NCBI GenBank assembly: GCA_000156295.1
Contig: DS999235.1
Location: forward strand, 35,914 to 99,913
DNA: 64,000 nucleotides
Direction: 5' to 3'
DNA from: a marine gamma proteobacterium HTCC2148
GTDB lineage: Bacteria; Pseudomonadota; Gammaproteobacteria; Pseudomonadales; Halieaceae
A program made the position numbers and the translations under genes. Numbering within the stretch: position 1 is the first letter of the stretch; each line of letters begins with the position of its first letter. The notes under the pieces are model-generated. The model did no database searches. It was not told the origin of the DNA and worked only from the letters and a program-made list of their open reading frames with translations. This document shows positions 43,543 through 52,629 of the stretch, in pieces.

Positions 43543-44559
43543 GTGCGAGTAATGGTAACAGGTGGGACCGGGTTTATCGGTTACCACACAGTAATGGCGT
43601 TGTTGGACGCGGGACTGGAAGTGAGTCTTCTGGTTCGTAGTATAGATAAAATGGAGCGTATGTACGGGCCGGGGGTGATTCAGCATCACACCGTTGGCGA
43701 TATAGGTGACGCAGCTTCTGTGCGGCAGGCCCTCGAGGGCTGCGATGGCGTAGTGCATGTGGCAGCGCTGGTATCCACCCATGCTGCTGATGCCGAGCGC
43801 GTTTATCGGACCAATCTGCAAGGCGCGCATAATGTCTTGGGTGAGGCCGCTGAGATGGGCATGCAAACTATTATCCATGTGTCTAGCGTGACTGCTATTT
43901 ATGATCCTGCAGCTAGCGTGCTCAACGAGGACTCACCGCCGGGCCCCAGTCCCAGAGGTTATGGCCGCTCCAAGGTCGCTTGTGAAGAATACGCCCGCTC
44001 GTTGCAGGCCCAGGGGCATCCGGTGTTCATTACTTATCCCGCATCGGTGATGGGGCCAGATGCCCCGGAGATGACAGAAGCCCATATTGGTCTGCAAACT
44101 TACCTGAGCAAATTTGTTCCGCTGATGTCGAGCGGCAATCAGTATGTTGATGCCCGTGACATTGCGCGAGCACATTTACACATTCTGCAATACGAGGTTC
44201 CTTCGAATCGCTATGTGCTGGGCGGGCATTATCTGAGCTGGAAAAAGCTTGGGCCTGAGCTAGAGGCATTGACCGGTCGCAAGATTATTCAGCTACCGAT
44301 CAGCGGGGGCCTCATGCGGGCTGCTGGTAGCCTGGCCGATACCTTGGCACCTGTTTTAAAGTTGGAATTGCCCGTTACCCGGGAGGGGCTCAATTACGCC
44401 ACTCAATGGGTCCAACTCGATAACTCACGCATTGAAAACGAGCTGGACTTTGAGTTCCGCCCACTCGAAGAAACTATGGCAGACTCGATTCGCTGGCTTT
44501 ATCAAGAGGGCCATATCACCGCCAGGCAGGCAGGGCGGCTGGCCCAGTCCAGGGATTAA
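43543..44559 (+). CDS. NAD-dependent epimerase/dehydratase family protein (extended SDR)
   Basis: A 338-residue extended SDR. Cofactor motif TGGTGFIG is at residues 6-13, VVHVAALVS follows, the catalytic Ser is in IHVSSVTAIYD, and Tyr/Lys are in YGRSK. The C-terminal third holds the substrate region (LSWKKLGPELEALTGRKIIQLP). It resembles dihydroflavonol-4-reductase/3-beta-hydroxysteroid-dehydrogenase-like enzymes more than sugar epimerases. The start is GTG at 43543, with a near-perfect AAGGAGGT just upstream. It is the last gene of the AraC-SDR-epimerase run. Confidence 0.88.
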   Translation: MRVMVTGGTGFIGYHTVMALLDAGLEVSLLVRSIDKMERMYGPGVIQHHTVGDIGDAASVRQALEGCDGVVHVAALVSTHAADAERVYRTNLQGAHNVLGEAAEMGMQTIIHVSSVTAIYDPAASVLNEDSPPGPSPRGYGRSKVACEEYARSLQAQGHPVFITYPASVMGPDAPEMTEAHIGLQTYLSKFVPLMSSGNQYVDARDIARAHLHILQYEVPSNRYVLGGHYLSWKKLGPELEALTGRKIIQLPISGGLMRAAGSLADTLAPVLKLELPVTREGLNYATQWVQLDNSRIENELDFEFRPLEETMADSIRWLYQEGHITARQAGRLAQSRD

Positions 44560-45048
44560 CACCCTGTTTGGCCGTCTAGCGAGACTCTCGGTTTGCAAAT
44601 AAGCCTCCAGCTTAACGCTCTCCGTCGCGGGGGGGCTGCCTTGTGGGTCAAATATGGCCTAAAATCACAAAATCATGTCCCATATCAATATCCCGATTAG
44701 TGCTAAGCTGTTGTAATATCCGCCGCCTCGGGAAATAGGGACATGTGCGACCAGGCTGCCCGTGGTAATGGCTGGATAAATTTGAGTTGAAAGGTCGTCG
44801 CTAGGGCGATAGTTCTCGTTTGTTGCAGACTGCGTTCGCAGTCATGAAGCGGCAGCTGGGGGCGTCACAATATAGTGAACGGACACACTGGCCAGAAGAA
44901 GATAGAGATTGCATAAAAGATCCCGTGCTCCAAGGGCGTGAATCCACGTCTGGGGGCAATCGGCTTGCACATTGAAATGGAATATGACGATAGCGGTAAA
45001 GCCGCAATATGCATTAAGCACCTATTAATACTCGTAGAGGGAAGTACT
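44560..45048. other. 489-bp intergenic region before the DUF1302 cassette
   Basis: No gene is visible. Structure seen: a perfect palindrome GACTGCG-TT-CGCAGTC at 44828-44843 (a hairpin with a TTCG-like tip, or an operator), and a separated inverted repeat CATGTCCC (44674-44681) and GGGACATG (44738-44745). The region is the presumed promoter/operator of the DUF1302-DUF1329-YCF48-MMPL operon. A good ribosome-binding site GAGGGA lies at 45037-45042. No terminator for the upstream epimerase gene was seen. Confidence 0.55.
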
Positions 45049-46908
45049 ATGAAGAAGAAGCTGCTAGCAATGTCGGTCCTCGCCGCCATCAGTACGCAAG
45101 CATACGCTTTTCAGTTTGACACATCGGATGATTGGGAAATTCGCTGGGACAACACGGTAAAAGCCAACGTGATGTCTCGGGTGGAAAAGCAGAACAAAAA
45201 TGTTTATGAAGGCGGTAGAGGAAACTCCGCCGTTGGTGCTGGTCTTGCGGATGATGCCGACCTCTCTGTTGATCGTAGCAATCTCGGTATCATCAGCACT
45301 CGTTTGGACGTGCTGTCTGAATTCGACGTGATTTGGAAGGATGATTTCGGGTTCCGGATCAGCGGTTCTGCGTGGTATGACCACGCTTATAAAGACTCAG
45401 ACCACCCGTCAGAACGCATTCAAACCTGGGCAAGCCCCAGTGTAAGTCCGGGCAAATATTCAGATTCGGCCGAAGATCTTCACTATCTTGGCGGCGAAAT
45501 TTTAGATGCCTTCGTATTTGGTAACTGGTACATCGGCGATACTTCTCTTGGTGTGCGTGCTGGACGGCACACTATTTATTGGGGCAATAGCTTGCTGGCA
45601 ACAGGCGCGATCGCCGGTGTGGGCGGTGCGATGGCTCCCGTTGATTTTATGAAGGCTCTCTCGGTACCTGGCTCTGAAGCCAAGGAACTATTCAGACCTA
45701 CTGCCAAGCTTTCGACAGTTTTTCAGGTCACTGACAATCTAACCCTTAATGCTTATTACAGCTTTGAGCACGAGCGTTATCGCCTGCCTGAGACGGGTAC
45801 TTATTTCAGCCCAGCGGAAGGCCTGACAGAAGATACAGAGTTCGCAACTTTTATAGCAGGAGATCCGCTAAGAGTTGGCCTGGAAGGCAATAAAGACCGT
45901 GCTGACAGCGATGAGTGGGGGTTTAACCTCCAGTACTGGGTTGATGCGTGGTCGCTGGAGACAAGTTTTATCTACCTGAATTATGTGGATAAAAACCTGC
46001 ATGGTCTGCACGCGGGTTTTGATACAGGGCAATACGCATATTTTGCGGCAGGTCAAGGCGATCCGCTTGCAGCGGGATTACTTGGAGCCTGGAATGGCGG
46101 CTGTGCCGTCGGGCTGTTGGAGCCTTGCCCGCCAAATACACCAGACATTGATCCCAACACAGGGACCGTTGTACTGGGGCAAAGCCGTTGGCTGTTCAAA
46201 GATGATATCGATCTTTATGCCATTTCACTTGCCAAGGAAATTGGCGGCATCAGCTTTGGTGCGGATATCGTTTTGCGCCAGGATACAGGCCTTGCTCCCG
46301 ATCTGACTAACTCTTTCCAGCGTTTTTATGGCGCACCTGAAGGGTTTGTAGGTTTGATTGAAGAGAACCTGCCGTTTAGTTATCTGCCCGGGGAATGGGA
46401 CGAGTACGACTCCAGTAATTACCTGGGTCCGGTCGGAGATGTTTGGTCGGTCGTTATCAACGGTATTGGCCTTCTGAGTAGTGGCCCACTGTGGGATGGC
46501 GGTACGTACATTTTCGAGGCCACGTTCCAGATGTTAGACAAGTGCACCGAAGGCTGCTCTGAGGGAGCGAGCGGAGACGTGTCGCTGCTGGATTATCGCG
46601 TTTATGAAGACCGCGTTGTGAGTACCGTCGGGGGCGTATTCAAGCCAACCTGGTACCAGGTTTATCCCGGCTGGGATCTCAGTGCGATCGCCTCGATTTC
46701 ATACACGATTGACGGTGAAAAGAGTCCCTTCACTTTTGGCGGTGATGAGGAGCGCGGAAGCGGCAGCCTCGGCTTGGAACTGAGCATTGACCAGAAGTGG
46801 ACTGTAGATATGCGTTACAACGCCTTCTTCGGTCCGGTCGCAGCAGGCATTGGCGGTTTGTTGACCGATCGTGACAATGTTTCCATTACTGCCAAGCGAA
46901 CCTTCTAG
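45049..46908 (+). CDS. DUF1302 family outer-membrane-type protein
   Basis: A 619-residue exported protein of the DUF1302 family. A signal peptide (MKKKLLAMSVLAAISTQAYA) is followed by FQFDTSDDWEIRWDNTVKANVMSR, the typical family opening, then many alternating strands of a barrel and a C-terminal SITAKRTF ending in Phe, as for outer-membrane proteins. The recurring partner is DUF1329, here 55 bp downstream, and the set ends with YCF48-like and MMPL genes. From that context it may form an outer-membrane conduit for a hydrophobic molecule. Its reaction is unknown. The ATG at 45049 has GAGGGA 6 nt upstream, and upstream in-frame starts lack a signal peptide. Confidence 0.86.
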   Translation: MKKKLLAMSVLAAISTQAYAFQFDTSDDWEIRWDNTVKANVMSRVEKQNKNVYEGGRGNSAVGAGLADDADLSVDRSNLGIISTRLDVLSEFDVIWKDDFGFRISGSAWYDHAYKDSDHPSERIQTWASPSVSPGKYSDSAEDLHYLGGEILDAFVFGNWYIGDTSLGVRAGRHTIYWGNSLLATGAIAGVGGAMAPVDFMKALSVPGSEAKELFRPTAKLSTVFQVTDNLTLNAYYSFEHERYRLPETGTYFSPAEGLTEDTEFATFIAGDPLRVGLEGNKDRADSDEWGFNLQYWVDAWSLETSFIYLNYVDKNLHGLHAGFDTGQYAYFAAGQGDPLAAGLLGAWNGGCAVGLLEPCPPNTPDIDPNTGTVVLGQSRWLFKDDIDLYAISLAKEIGGISFGADIVLRQDTGLAPDLTNSFQRFYGAPEGFVGLIEENLPFSYLPGEWDEYDSSNYLGPVGDVWSVVINGIGLLSSGPLWDGGTYIFEATFQMLDKCTEGCSEGASGDVSLLDYRVYEDRVVSTVGGVFKPTWYQVYPGWDLSAIASISYTIDGEKSPFTFGGDEERGSGSLGLELSIDQKWTVDMRYNAFFGPVAAGIGGLLTDRDNVSITAKRTF

Positions 46909-46963
46909 GATTGGTCTAGTCTATTTGCATGACGATTTATGTATCGTATAAGAGGATCTTAAG

Positions 46964-48325
46964 ATGATTTACAAAAAAATTCTGGCTGCGTTATGTTTTA
47001 GCAGCTTAGTGACGTTCACTGCGCTTGCGTCTGTTTCCACTGAGGAAGCGGCACGTTTGGGTGTGGACCTCACGCCAATGGGCGCCGAGGCTGGCCCGAA
47101 TGCGGACGGCAGTATTCCCGCCTGGAATCCTGCGGGTACGCCCATTCCAGCAGACTTCGTTGCTGGGTCTGATAACTACGTAGATGCGTATCCGGGCGAA
47201 GAGCCGCTGTATACGATTGACGGCAGCAATTACCAGGAATACGCGGAGGTACTTACTGAAGGCTCCAAAGCGATGTTCGAAAAGCTGGGCGCCGACGGTT
47301 TTAAAATGAATGTGTATCCCACCAAGCGCGACTTTGTCGTACCGGAATGGGTCTACAGCAACACCGCGAAAAACGCCACTGGCGCCACCCTTGAAGACGG
47401 TGGACAGCGAATTGCAAACGCTTATCCGGGTGTACCTTTTCCGCTGCCCCAAAGCGGACTGGAAGTGCTTTGGAATCATCTGACTCGTTATCTCTCTGAC
47501 CACACGGTTAAGTACGATACTTATTATGTGAGCTCTAATGGTAAGCCAATTTTGTCCACCACGGGCCTGATGGGCAATGTGTTGCCGATGTATAAGTCGC
47601 CAGAAAGCATCATGGACGATACTCCCTGGTTGAAGCTGCGAATTAACTACAAGGCACCTGCCCGACGCGCTGGAGAAATTCTGCTGGTGCACGAGCCCGG
47701 AGCTGACTTTACCCAAGGTAAGGGTCGTAAGGCCTGGCAGTACCTGACAGGACAGCGTCGTGTTCGTTTGGCGCCAGCCGTAAACTTCGATACGCCAAAC
47801 CCCGGTGTTGCGGGAACCTCTACCTACGATGATTCGTTTATCATCAACGGTTCCCCAGAGCGCTTCGACTGGAAGCTGGTCGGTAAGAAGGAAATGATTG
47901 TTCCTTACTCTTCTTATGACTTTGTGTTTCAGCGCGAACTTAAGGACACGTTGGGGGAGAAGTTCATTGACCCCGAGGTAGTGCGTTGGGAAAAGCATCG
48001 CATGTGGATTATTGAAGCGACGCTGAAAGAGGGTAATCGCCATCTTTACAGCAAGCGTCGTTTTTACATCGATGAGGATAGCTGGGCAGGTTTGGCTGCG
48101 GAGAACTATGACGGCCAGGGCAACATGTGGCGCGTTCAGTTCGCTTACGGAGCGAACTTATATGACATCAAGTCCAACTATCATTTCGCCTACGGTGCCT
48201 ATGACCTGGTTCAGGGGATATACAACCTGAATACCAAACCATCGCCCGGTGGATTTAAAAACGGTGTTGACCAGAAAGATAGCTGGTTCAGCCCTAAAGG
48301 AATGGCCCGCGGCGGTGTACGCTAG
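46964..48325 (+). CDS. DUF1329 family periplasmic protein
   Basis: A 453-residue exported protein. A signal peptide (LAALCFSSLVTFTALA) leads to the family opening VSTEEAARLGVDLTPMGAEAGPNADGSIPAWNPAG. The body has the DUF1329 landmarks YPTKRDFVVPEW, RRAGEILLVHEPG, KGRKAWQYLTGQRRVRLAP and NYHFAYGAYDLVQG. The fold is thought to be LolA/LolB-like, so a lipid or hydrophobic-molecule carrier between membranes is plausible (inference). It is the second gene of the cassette. A strong terminator-like hairpin follows it, suggesting lower expression of the genes beyond. Confidence 0.87.
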   Translation: MIYKKILAALCFSSLVTFTALASVSTEEAARLGVDLTPMGAEAGPNADGSIPAWNPAGTPIPADFVAGSDNYVDAYPGEEPLYTIDGSNYQEYAEVLTEGSKAMFEKLGADGFKMNVYPTKRDFVVPEWVYSNTAKNATGATLEDGGQRIANAYPGVPFPLPQSGLEVLWNHLTRYLSDHTVKYDTYYVSSNGKPILSTTGLMGNVLPMYKSPESIMDDTPWLKLRINYKAPARRAGEILLVHEPGADFTQGKGRKAWQYLTGQRRVRLAPAVNFDTPNPGVAGTSTYDDSFIINGSPERFDWKLVGKKEMIVPYSSYDFVFQRELKDTLGEKFIDPEVVRWEKHRMWIIEATLKEGNRHLYSKRRFYIDEDSWAGLAAENYDGQGNMWRVQFAYGANLYDIKSNYHFAYGAYDLVQGIYNLNTKPSPGGFKNGVDQKDSWFSPKGMARGGVR

Positions 48326-48340
48326 GGCGGCCTGATACAG

Positions 48341-48370
48341 GGGGCGTTGTTTCGGCAGCGCCCCTTTTTT
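48341..48370 (+). terminator. Terminator-like hairpin inside the DUF1329-YCF48 gap
   Basis: Stem GGGGCG/CGCCCC (12-nt loop) followed directly by TTTTTT, 15 nt after the DUF1329 stop. The next gene in the same direction starts about 40 nt later, so this is probably an attenuating terminator that favours DUF1302 and DUF1329 over the two downstream genes, unless a separate promoter drives them. Confidence 0.8.
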
Positions 48371-48406
48371 GGTTTTAATTTATTGGATAAAACGGGAAGT
48401 AAGTCC

Positions 48407-49492
48407 ATGGGAATGAGACGCGCACTAATCGGTATCGTGCTTGCAGGGTTGCTGGCTCCAGTCGCAGCGACGACATACGCCAAGACTTATGACGTGCTCG
48501 AACTTCCGGCAAGCAAGAGTGAACTGGCAAGCGAGTCGCTGATTTACACGATTAGAGAGTTTCATGGTCGCTTCTACGCCACTGGGCATCGCGGTCACAT
48601 TCTGATCTCTGAGGATGGAATGAATTGGCAGCAGGCCGACGTTCCGGTCAGAAGCAGTATTCTCGACATACACTTTCCCACACCTGAGCTTGGATGGGCT
48701 GTCGGGCATGAGGGCATTATTCTGCACTCAAGCGATGGCGGTAAAAGCTGGTCAAAGCAATATGACGGTTTACGCTATGGTTCGGAGGGGCTGGTCTACT
48801 ACTCTGACCTTGCCGAGAAAAATCCCGACAATGAGGACTTTCCTTACCTGGTAGAGGAGATGCAGTTTGCTGTAGACCAGGGGGCGGATAAGCCGTTGTT
48901 CAGGGTCTTTTTCCATAGCCCAAGCCATGGCCATGCCTTTGGCGCTTACGGCATGATTATGAAGACAGAAGACGCTGGTGAAAACTGGATTCACGTCTTG
49001 GAAACAACCGAAAATGATTCTTTCTATCATGTTTTTGACTTTGCTCCGCTTGCAGGCGAAAAGCGCTTTTTCCTTAGCGGCGAAGCAGGTTTGTTTATGA
49101 TTGGTGATGTCGAAGCCAAAACGGCGACGCTGGTCGAAACAGTCCCCTGGGAAGGTAGCTTCTTTGCCAGCGCAGCCTCTAATAGCGGAGCCGTGGTCCT
49201 CGGTGGTTTGCGCGGTCGTATGTTTCGCACAGAAGACGAAGGCCAGAGCTGGGAGGAGGTCATAAAACCACCCAGTAGTTCTATTGTGGCGGCTACCAAA
49301 CTGGATGACGGTCGGCTGCTCTTCGCAGGCATCGCAGGTGAAATTCTGTTTAGTGTCGATGACGGTAGGAGCTTTAATTATTTGCCCGTATCCAGCGGTA
49401 ATCGCGTCTACACCGTGGAACAAGGCCCAGAAGGCAGCATACTGGTGGGTGGCCCAGCGGGCATTCAGAAACTCGCTCTTCCAAACCAATAA
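48407..49492 (+). CDS. YCF48/BNR-repeat beta-propeller protein, exported
   Basis: A 361-residue exported protein. A signal peptide (ending ATTYAK) leads to repeats of the asparate-box/BNR type (HILISEDGMNWQQ; IILHSSDGGKSWSK; MIMKTEDAGENWIH; RMFRTEDEGQSWEE; EILFSVDDGRSFNY), forming a seven-bladed-like propeller of the YCF48/photosystem-stability-factor class. The YCF48 name is only historical; no photosystem is involved here. It probably interacts with or assembles the MMPL transporter and the DUF1302 protein, with which it is encoded. The start at 48407 is favoured by GGGAAG upstream; a second in-frame ATG lies at 48413. Confidence 0.83.
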   Translation: MGMRRALIGIVLAGLLAPVAATTYAKTYDVLELPASKSELASESLIYTIREFHGRFYATGHRGHILISEDGMNWQQADVPVRSSILDIHFPTPELGWAVGHEGIILHSSDGGKSWSKQYDGLRYGSEGLVYYSDLAEKNPDNEDFPYLVEEMQFAVDQGADKPLFRVFFHSPSHGHAFGAYGMIMKTEDAGENWIHVLETTENDSFYHVFDFAPLAGEKRFFLSGEAGLFMIGDVEAKTATLVETVPWEGSFFASAASNSGAVVLGGLRGRMFRTEDEGQSWEEVIKPPSSSIVAATKLDDGRLLFAGIAGEILFSVDDGRSFNYLPVSSGNRVYTVEQGPEGSILVGGPAGIQKLALPNQ

Positions 49493-49513
49493 AAAATTAT
49501 CGGAGACAACACC

Positions 49514-51910
49514 ATGGCGCATGTAGAACAGTCAGAACTTCCGGTAATTTCGGATCTGAACGAATTTGATTACGACTCGGGAACTTTCCTTGAAAAACTG
49601 GTTTTTAACAATCGCGCAGTAGTAATGTTGATATGCGCGCTGGTTACCCTGGTCCTGGGTTTTCAGGCTTTTCAAATTGAACTCAAGGCGGGCTTTGAAA
49701 AAACCCTGCCTAAGGCGCATCAATTTGTTATCAATTATGAGGCTAATAAGAACGATCTGAAGGGCCTTGGAAACAACTTACGTATTGTGGTCGCGGTAGA
49801 AGAAGGCACCATTTTTTCGGCGGAGAACCTGAAGTTTCTAGAAGAGGTTAACGACGCGATATTTTTTATTCCTGGCGTCGATCGAAATGGCATGAAATCT
49901 CTGTTCACGCCGAATACGCGTTGGCGAGTGGTGACAGAACAGGGGTTTGAGGGCGGCCCGGTCATTCCCGGTAACTTCGATGGTTCTGACGGTTCTATCG
50001 CTGAGGTGAAGCGCAATATTCGTCGCGCCGGAATCATGGGCGACCTTGTAGCGAACAACGAGAAGTCAGCTGCGATTATTGTGCCGCTGCTCGATAAGAA
50101 CCCGGAAACGGGTGAGCGTCTGGATTACTCTGAGCTAGGCGATAAGTTAGAAGAAATACGCGCTCAATTTACCGAAGGTAGCTCGGACAAATCTATACAC
50201 ATTATTGGCTTCGCCAAACTGATTGCTGACCTTATCGACGGGTTGTTCGCAGTGATGGTGTTCTTCGCAGTCGCCGTTGTTATCGCGACAGCGTTACTCT
50301 ACTGGTACACACGGTGTTTCCGTTCAACAGTGATGGTGATTGCCTGTACTCTGGTGGCGGTTGCCTGGCAGTTGGGCATTTTGTCGATGCTCGGTTACGA
50401 ACTGGACCCGTTTTCTATTCTTGTACCGTTCCTGGTTTTCGCTATTGGTGTTAGCCATGGTGCCCAGAAGCTCAACGGCGTGTTGCAGGATATTGGTCGC
50501 GGCACTCACCGTTATATCGCTGCCCGCTACACCTTCAGACGCTTGTTCCTTGCAGGGGTCACTGCATTGTTGTCCGACGGAGTCGGCTTCGCCGTATTAA
50601 TGATTATCCAGATTCAGGTGATTCAGGATTTAGCGATTACGGCGAGTATCGGTGTGTTGGTGTTGATCTTCACTAACCTCATCCTGATACCTATCGTGCT
50701 GTCTTACACTGGCGTCGGGCGCAAGTGTGCAGAACGTGCCGCTCGCCCAGTTAAAAGTCCGGAGGAAATGCACATTGTCTGGCGTTTCCTGCTCTCCTTC
50801 ACCAAGCCGGGTCCTGCTGCCGCGGCAATTGCCGTCAGTGTAGTTCTTGCGGTGGTGGGTTTGTATGTCGCAATGGACCTGAAAATTGGTGATCTCGATA
50901 AGGGCGCGCCCGAACTACGTGCCGATTCAACCTACAATAAAGACGTGGCGTTTATGACTGAGAACTATTCAGTCAGCACCGATGTTTTTGCCATCATTAT
51001 TAAGACAGCTCCCGATGGCTGCATCGATCTCGAAGGTTTGAATCTGGCTAATGAGCTCGAGTGGCAGTTGCGACAGGTTCCCGGTGTGGAAGATGTGAGG
51101 GGACTGAACGTTCGAACTCGCGAAATTATGATGGGTATTAATGAGGGCTTCCCTAAATGGCAGTCCTTGTTCCGCAATCAGGATACGGTTAACTATGCTG
51201 TCAGCGAGCTGGTGACCCTGGAGTATGTCGATCCCGGCTGTTCGATTTGGCCTATGCTGATTTATCTTGCAGACCATAAGGCTGAGACCCTGGAACAGGT
51301 GGTCACTGCCCTGGATACGTTTAATGAGGAATGGGGTGAGGTCGAGAAGATCGAGTTCATGGGAGCCGCAGGTAGCTCAGGCTTCGAAGCCGCGACCAAC
51401 ATTGTGGTGAAGAAGGCCAATCGTGAAATGCTGTTCTACGTGTACGGCGCGGTTATAGTGCTGTGTATGCTGACCTTCCGTTCAGTGCCCGGCGTGATTT
51501 GCGCGGTGTTGCCCCTCATGCTCACCTCTATTCTTTGTGAGGCTCTGATGGTGTGGCTAGGTATGGGCGTGAAGGTTGCCACTCTGCCGGTAATTGCACT
51601 CGGCGTGGGAATCGGGGTGGACTACGCGCTCTATGTGTTAACGGTGATATTGGCAAAAGAGAAGCAGGGCATGGATCTGACTACCGCTTATTACGAGACG
51701 CTTAACTTCACCGGACGTGTGGTGGCGCTGATTGGTATCACATTAGCTGCCGGGGTGATTACCTGGGCGGCGTCGCCCATTAAATTCCAGGCCGATATGG
51801 GTATCCTGCTGACCTTCATGTTCATCTGGAATATGTTCGGTGCCTTAATCTTGATGCCGGCTCTGGCTTGCTTCCTGGTCAAGCCCAATAAAGAAGTCGC
51901 CGAGGCATAA
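49514..51910 (+). CDS. RND-superfamily MMPL-type transporter
   Basis: A 798-residue inner-membrane RND/MMPL (HAE3-like) transporter. The usual duplicated layout is visible: TM1 near residue 35-52, a large periplasmic domain (55-230), TM2-6 (about 232-420), a second periplasmic domain (450-635), and a second TM block (about 640-795) with the SSD-like region VATLPVIALGVGIGVDYALYVLTVI. The GVGIGVDYALY and GVSHGAQK segments match the MMPL proton-relay positions (Asp/His). It would move a lipid or hydrophobic compound outward or across the periplasm, driven by protons. The ATG lies 12 nt after GGAGAC. It ends the DUF1302-DUF1329-YCF48-MMPL cassette. Confidence 0.92.
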   Translation: MAHVEQSELPVISDLNEFDYDSGTFLEKLVFNNRAVVMLICALVTLVLGFQAFQIELKAGFEKTLPKAHQFVINYEANKNDLKGLGNNLRIVVAVEEGTIFSAENLKFLEEVNDAIFFIPGVDRNGMKSLFTPNTRWRVVTEQGFEGGPVIPGNFDGSDGSIAEVKRNIRRAGIMGDLVANNEKSAAIIVPLLDKNPETGERLDYSELGDKLEEIRAQFTEGSSDKSIHIIGFAKLIADLIDGLFAVMVFFAVAVVIATALLYWYTRCFRSTVMVIACTLVAVAWQLGILSMLGYELDPFSILVPFLVFAIGVSHGAQKLNGVLQDIGRGTHRYIAARYTFRRLFLAGVTALLSDGVGFAVLMIIQIQVIQDLAITASIGVLVLIFTNLILIPIVLSYTGVGRKCAERAARPVKSPEEMHIVWRFLLSFTKPGPAAAAIAVSVVLAVVGLYVAMDLKIGDLDKGAPELRADSTYNKDVAFMTENYSVSTDVFAIIIKTAPDGCIDLEGLNLANELEWQLRQVPGVEDVRGLNVRTREIMMGINEGFPKWQSLFRNQDTVNYAVSELVTLEYVDPGCSIWPMLIYLADHKAETLEQVVTALDTFNEEWGEVEKIEFMGAAGSSGFEAATNIVVKKANREMLFYVYGAVIVLCMLTFRSVPGVICAVLPLMLTSILCEALMVWLGMGVKVATLPVIALGVGIGVDYALYVLTVILAKEKQGMDLTTAYYETLNFTGRVVALIGITLAAGVITWAASPIKFQADMGILLTFMFIWNMFGALILMPALACFLVKPNKEVAEA

Positions 51911-51926
51911 AATAACAGTTGAACCA

Positions 51927-51961
51927 AGCGGCCACCGGGGTATCTCGCTGGCCGCTTTTTT
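51927..51961 (+). terminator. Rho-independent terminator after the MMPL gene
   Basis: Stem AGCGGCCA/TGGCCGCT with a 14-nt loop, followed by a run of T residues (51956-51961). It lies 17 nt beyond the MMPL stop and before the DUF3313 lipoprotein start. Confidence 0.92.
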
Positions 51962-51987
51962 GTCTCCTCAATAGTCTGGAGAGTGTA

Positions 51988-52629
51988 ATGAAATATCTGG
52001 TTCGCTCAGCCGCCTGCCTGTTCGTTGTAATTGTGATCAGTGCCTGTTCTGCGCCATCGATTGATGAGCAACCCGCGCAGGAGTTTGCCGTTGAGGGCTT
52101 GCATTCAGTGAGCGCCACTGGTTTTGAAAAAGCCTACGTCCTGCCGGGAGCCAACCTAGCGGATTATGGAGCTGTTGTGTTTGAGCCTTTCCGCTCGGCA
52201 GAAGCCGACGTTACCGGCACGACAGTAACAGGGACTAATCGCAGGGATTGGCAGATGACACCCGCACGTCAGGTCAAGCTTTCGCAAGCATGGGGTAATG
52301 CCACTGGTCACGCGTTTCGTGATTATCCGCGGGAGGAAACTCGCGAGCAGGGTCTGCGGGTAGAGGCCGAGCTAACCCGGATCAGCCCCGGTCGCTCTTC
52401 AAATACCTCAGCGCTGACCGTGGGCTCGGCTTCAAGTGCCAATCGGGAAGTTGTGAATGTGTCGGTAGAGTTTCGCTTGTTCGATGAGGCGTCAGGCCAG
52501 TTACTCGCTGTTGTGCGAGACCGTCAGGCCATTGGTGCATTGCAGTGGACGCGGGCAGCGGGTGTGGATATGGCCAACCTGCTTAACAGTTGGGCCGCGC
52601 TGCTACATACCCGGATTTCGGGGCATTAG
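51988..52629 (+). CDS. DUF3313 family lipoprotein
   Basis: A 213-residue lipoprotein. The lipobox ISAC (Cys19) follows a hydrophobic core (YLVRSAACLFVVIVISAC). The body is of the DUF3313 type (YVLPGANLADYGAVVFEPF, QVKLSQAWGNATGHAF, LRVEAELTRISPG, VNVSVEFRLFDEASGQLLAVVRDRQ), a family often found as an outer-membrane lipoprotein of unknown role. The ATG at 51988 is favoured by GGAGAG upstream and gives a clean lipoprotein signal. A terminator separates it from the MMPL gene, so it is a separate transcript. Its stop overlaps the convergent small ORF by 4 bp. Confidence 0.85.
   Translation: MKYLVRSAACLFVVIVISACSAPSIDEQPAQEFAVEGLHSVSATGFEKAYVLPGANLADYGAVVFEPFRSAEADVTGTTVTGTNRRDWQMTPARQVKLSQAWGNATGHAFRDYPREETREQGLRVEAELTRISPGRSSNTSALTVGSASSANREVVNVSVEFRLFDEASGQLLAVVRDRQAIGALQWTRAAGVDMANLLNSWAALLHTRISGH

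Noticed and set aside
44828..44843. Start of a CRISPR or tandem repeat array
   Set aside because: Only one copy of the palindrome is present and there are no regularly spaced repeats nearby.
47006..48043. Minus-strand open frame of 345 codons opposite DUF1329
   Set aside because: A long antisense frame caused by codon bias of the DUF1329 gene, whose family match is clear.
48770..49522. Minus-strand open frame of 250 codons opposite the YCF48-like gene
   Set aside because: Antisense to a protein with clear BNR-type repeats; no motif in the antisense product.
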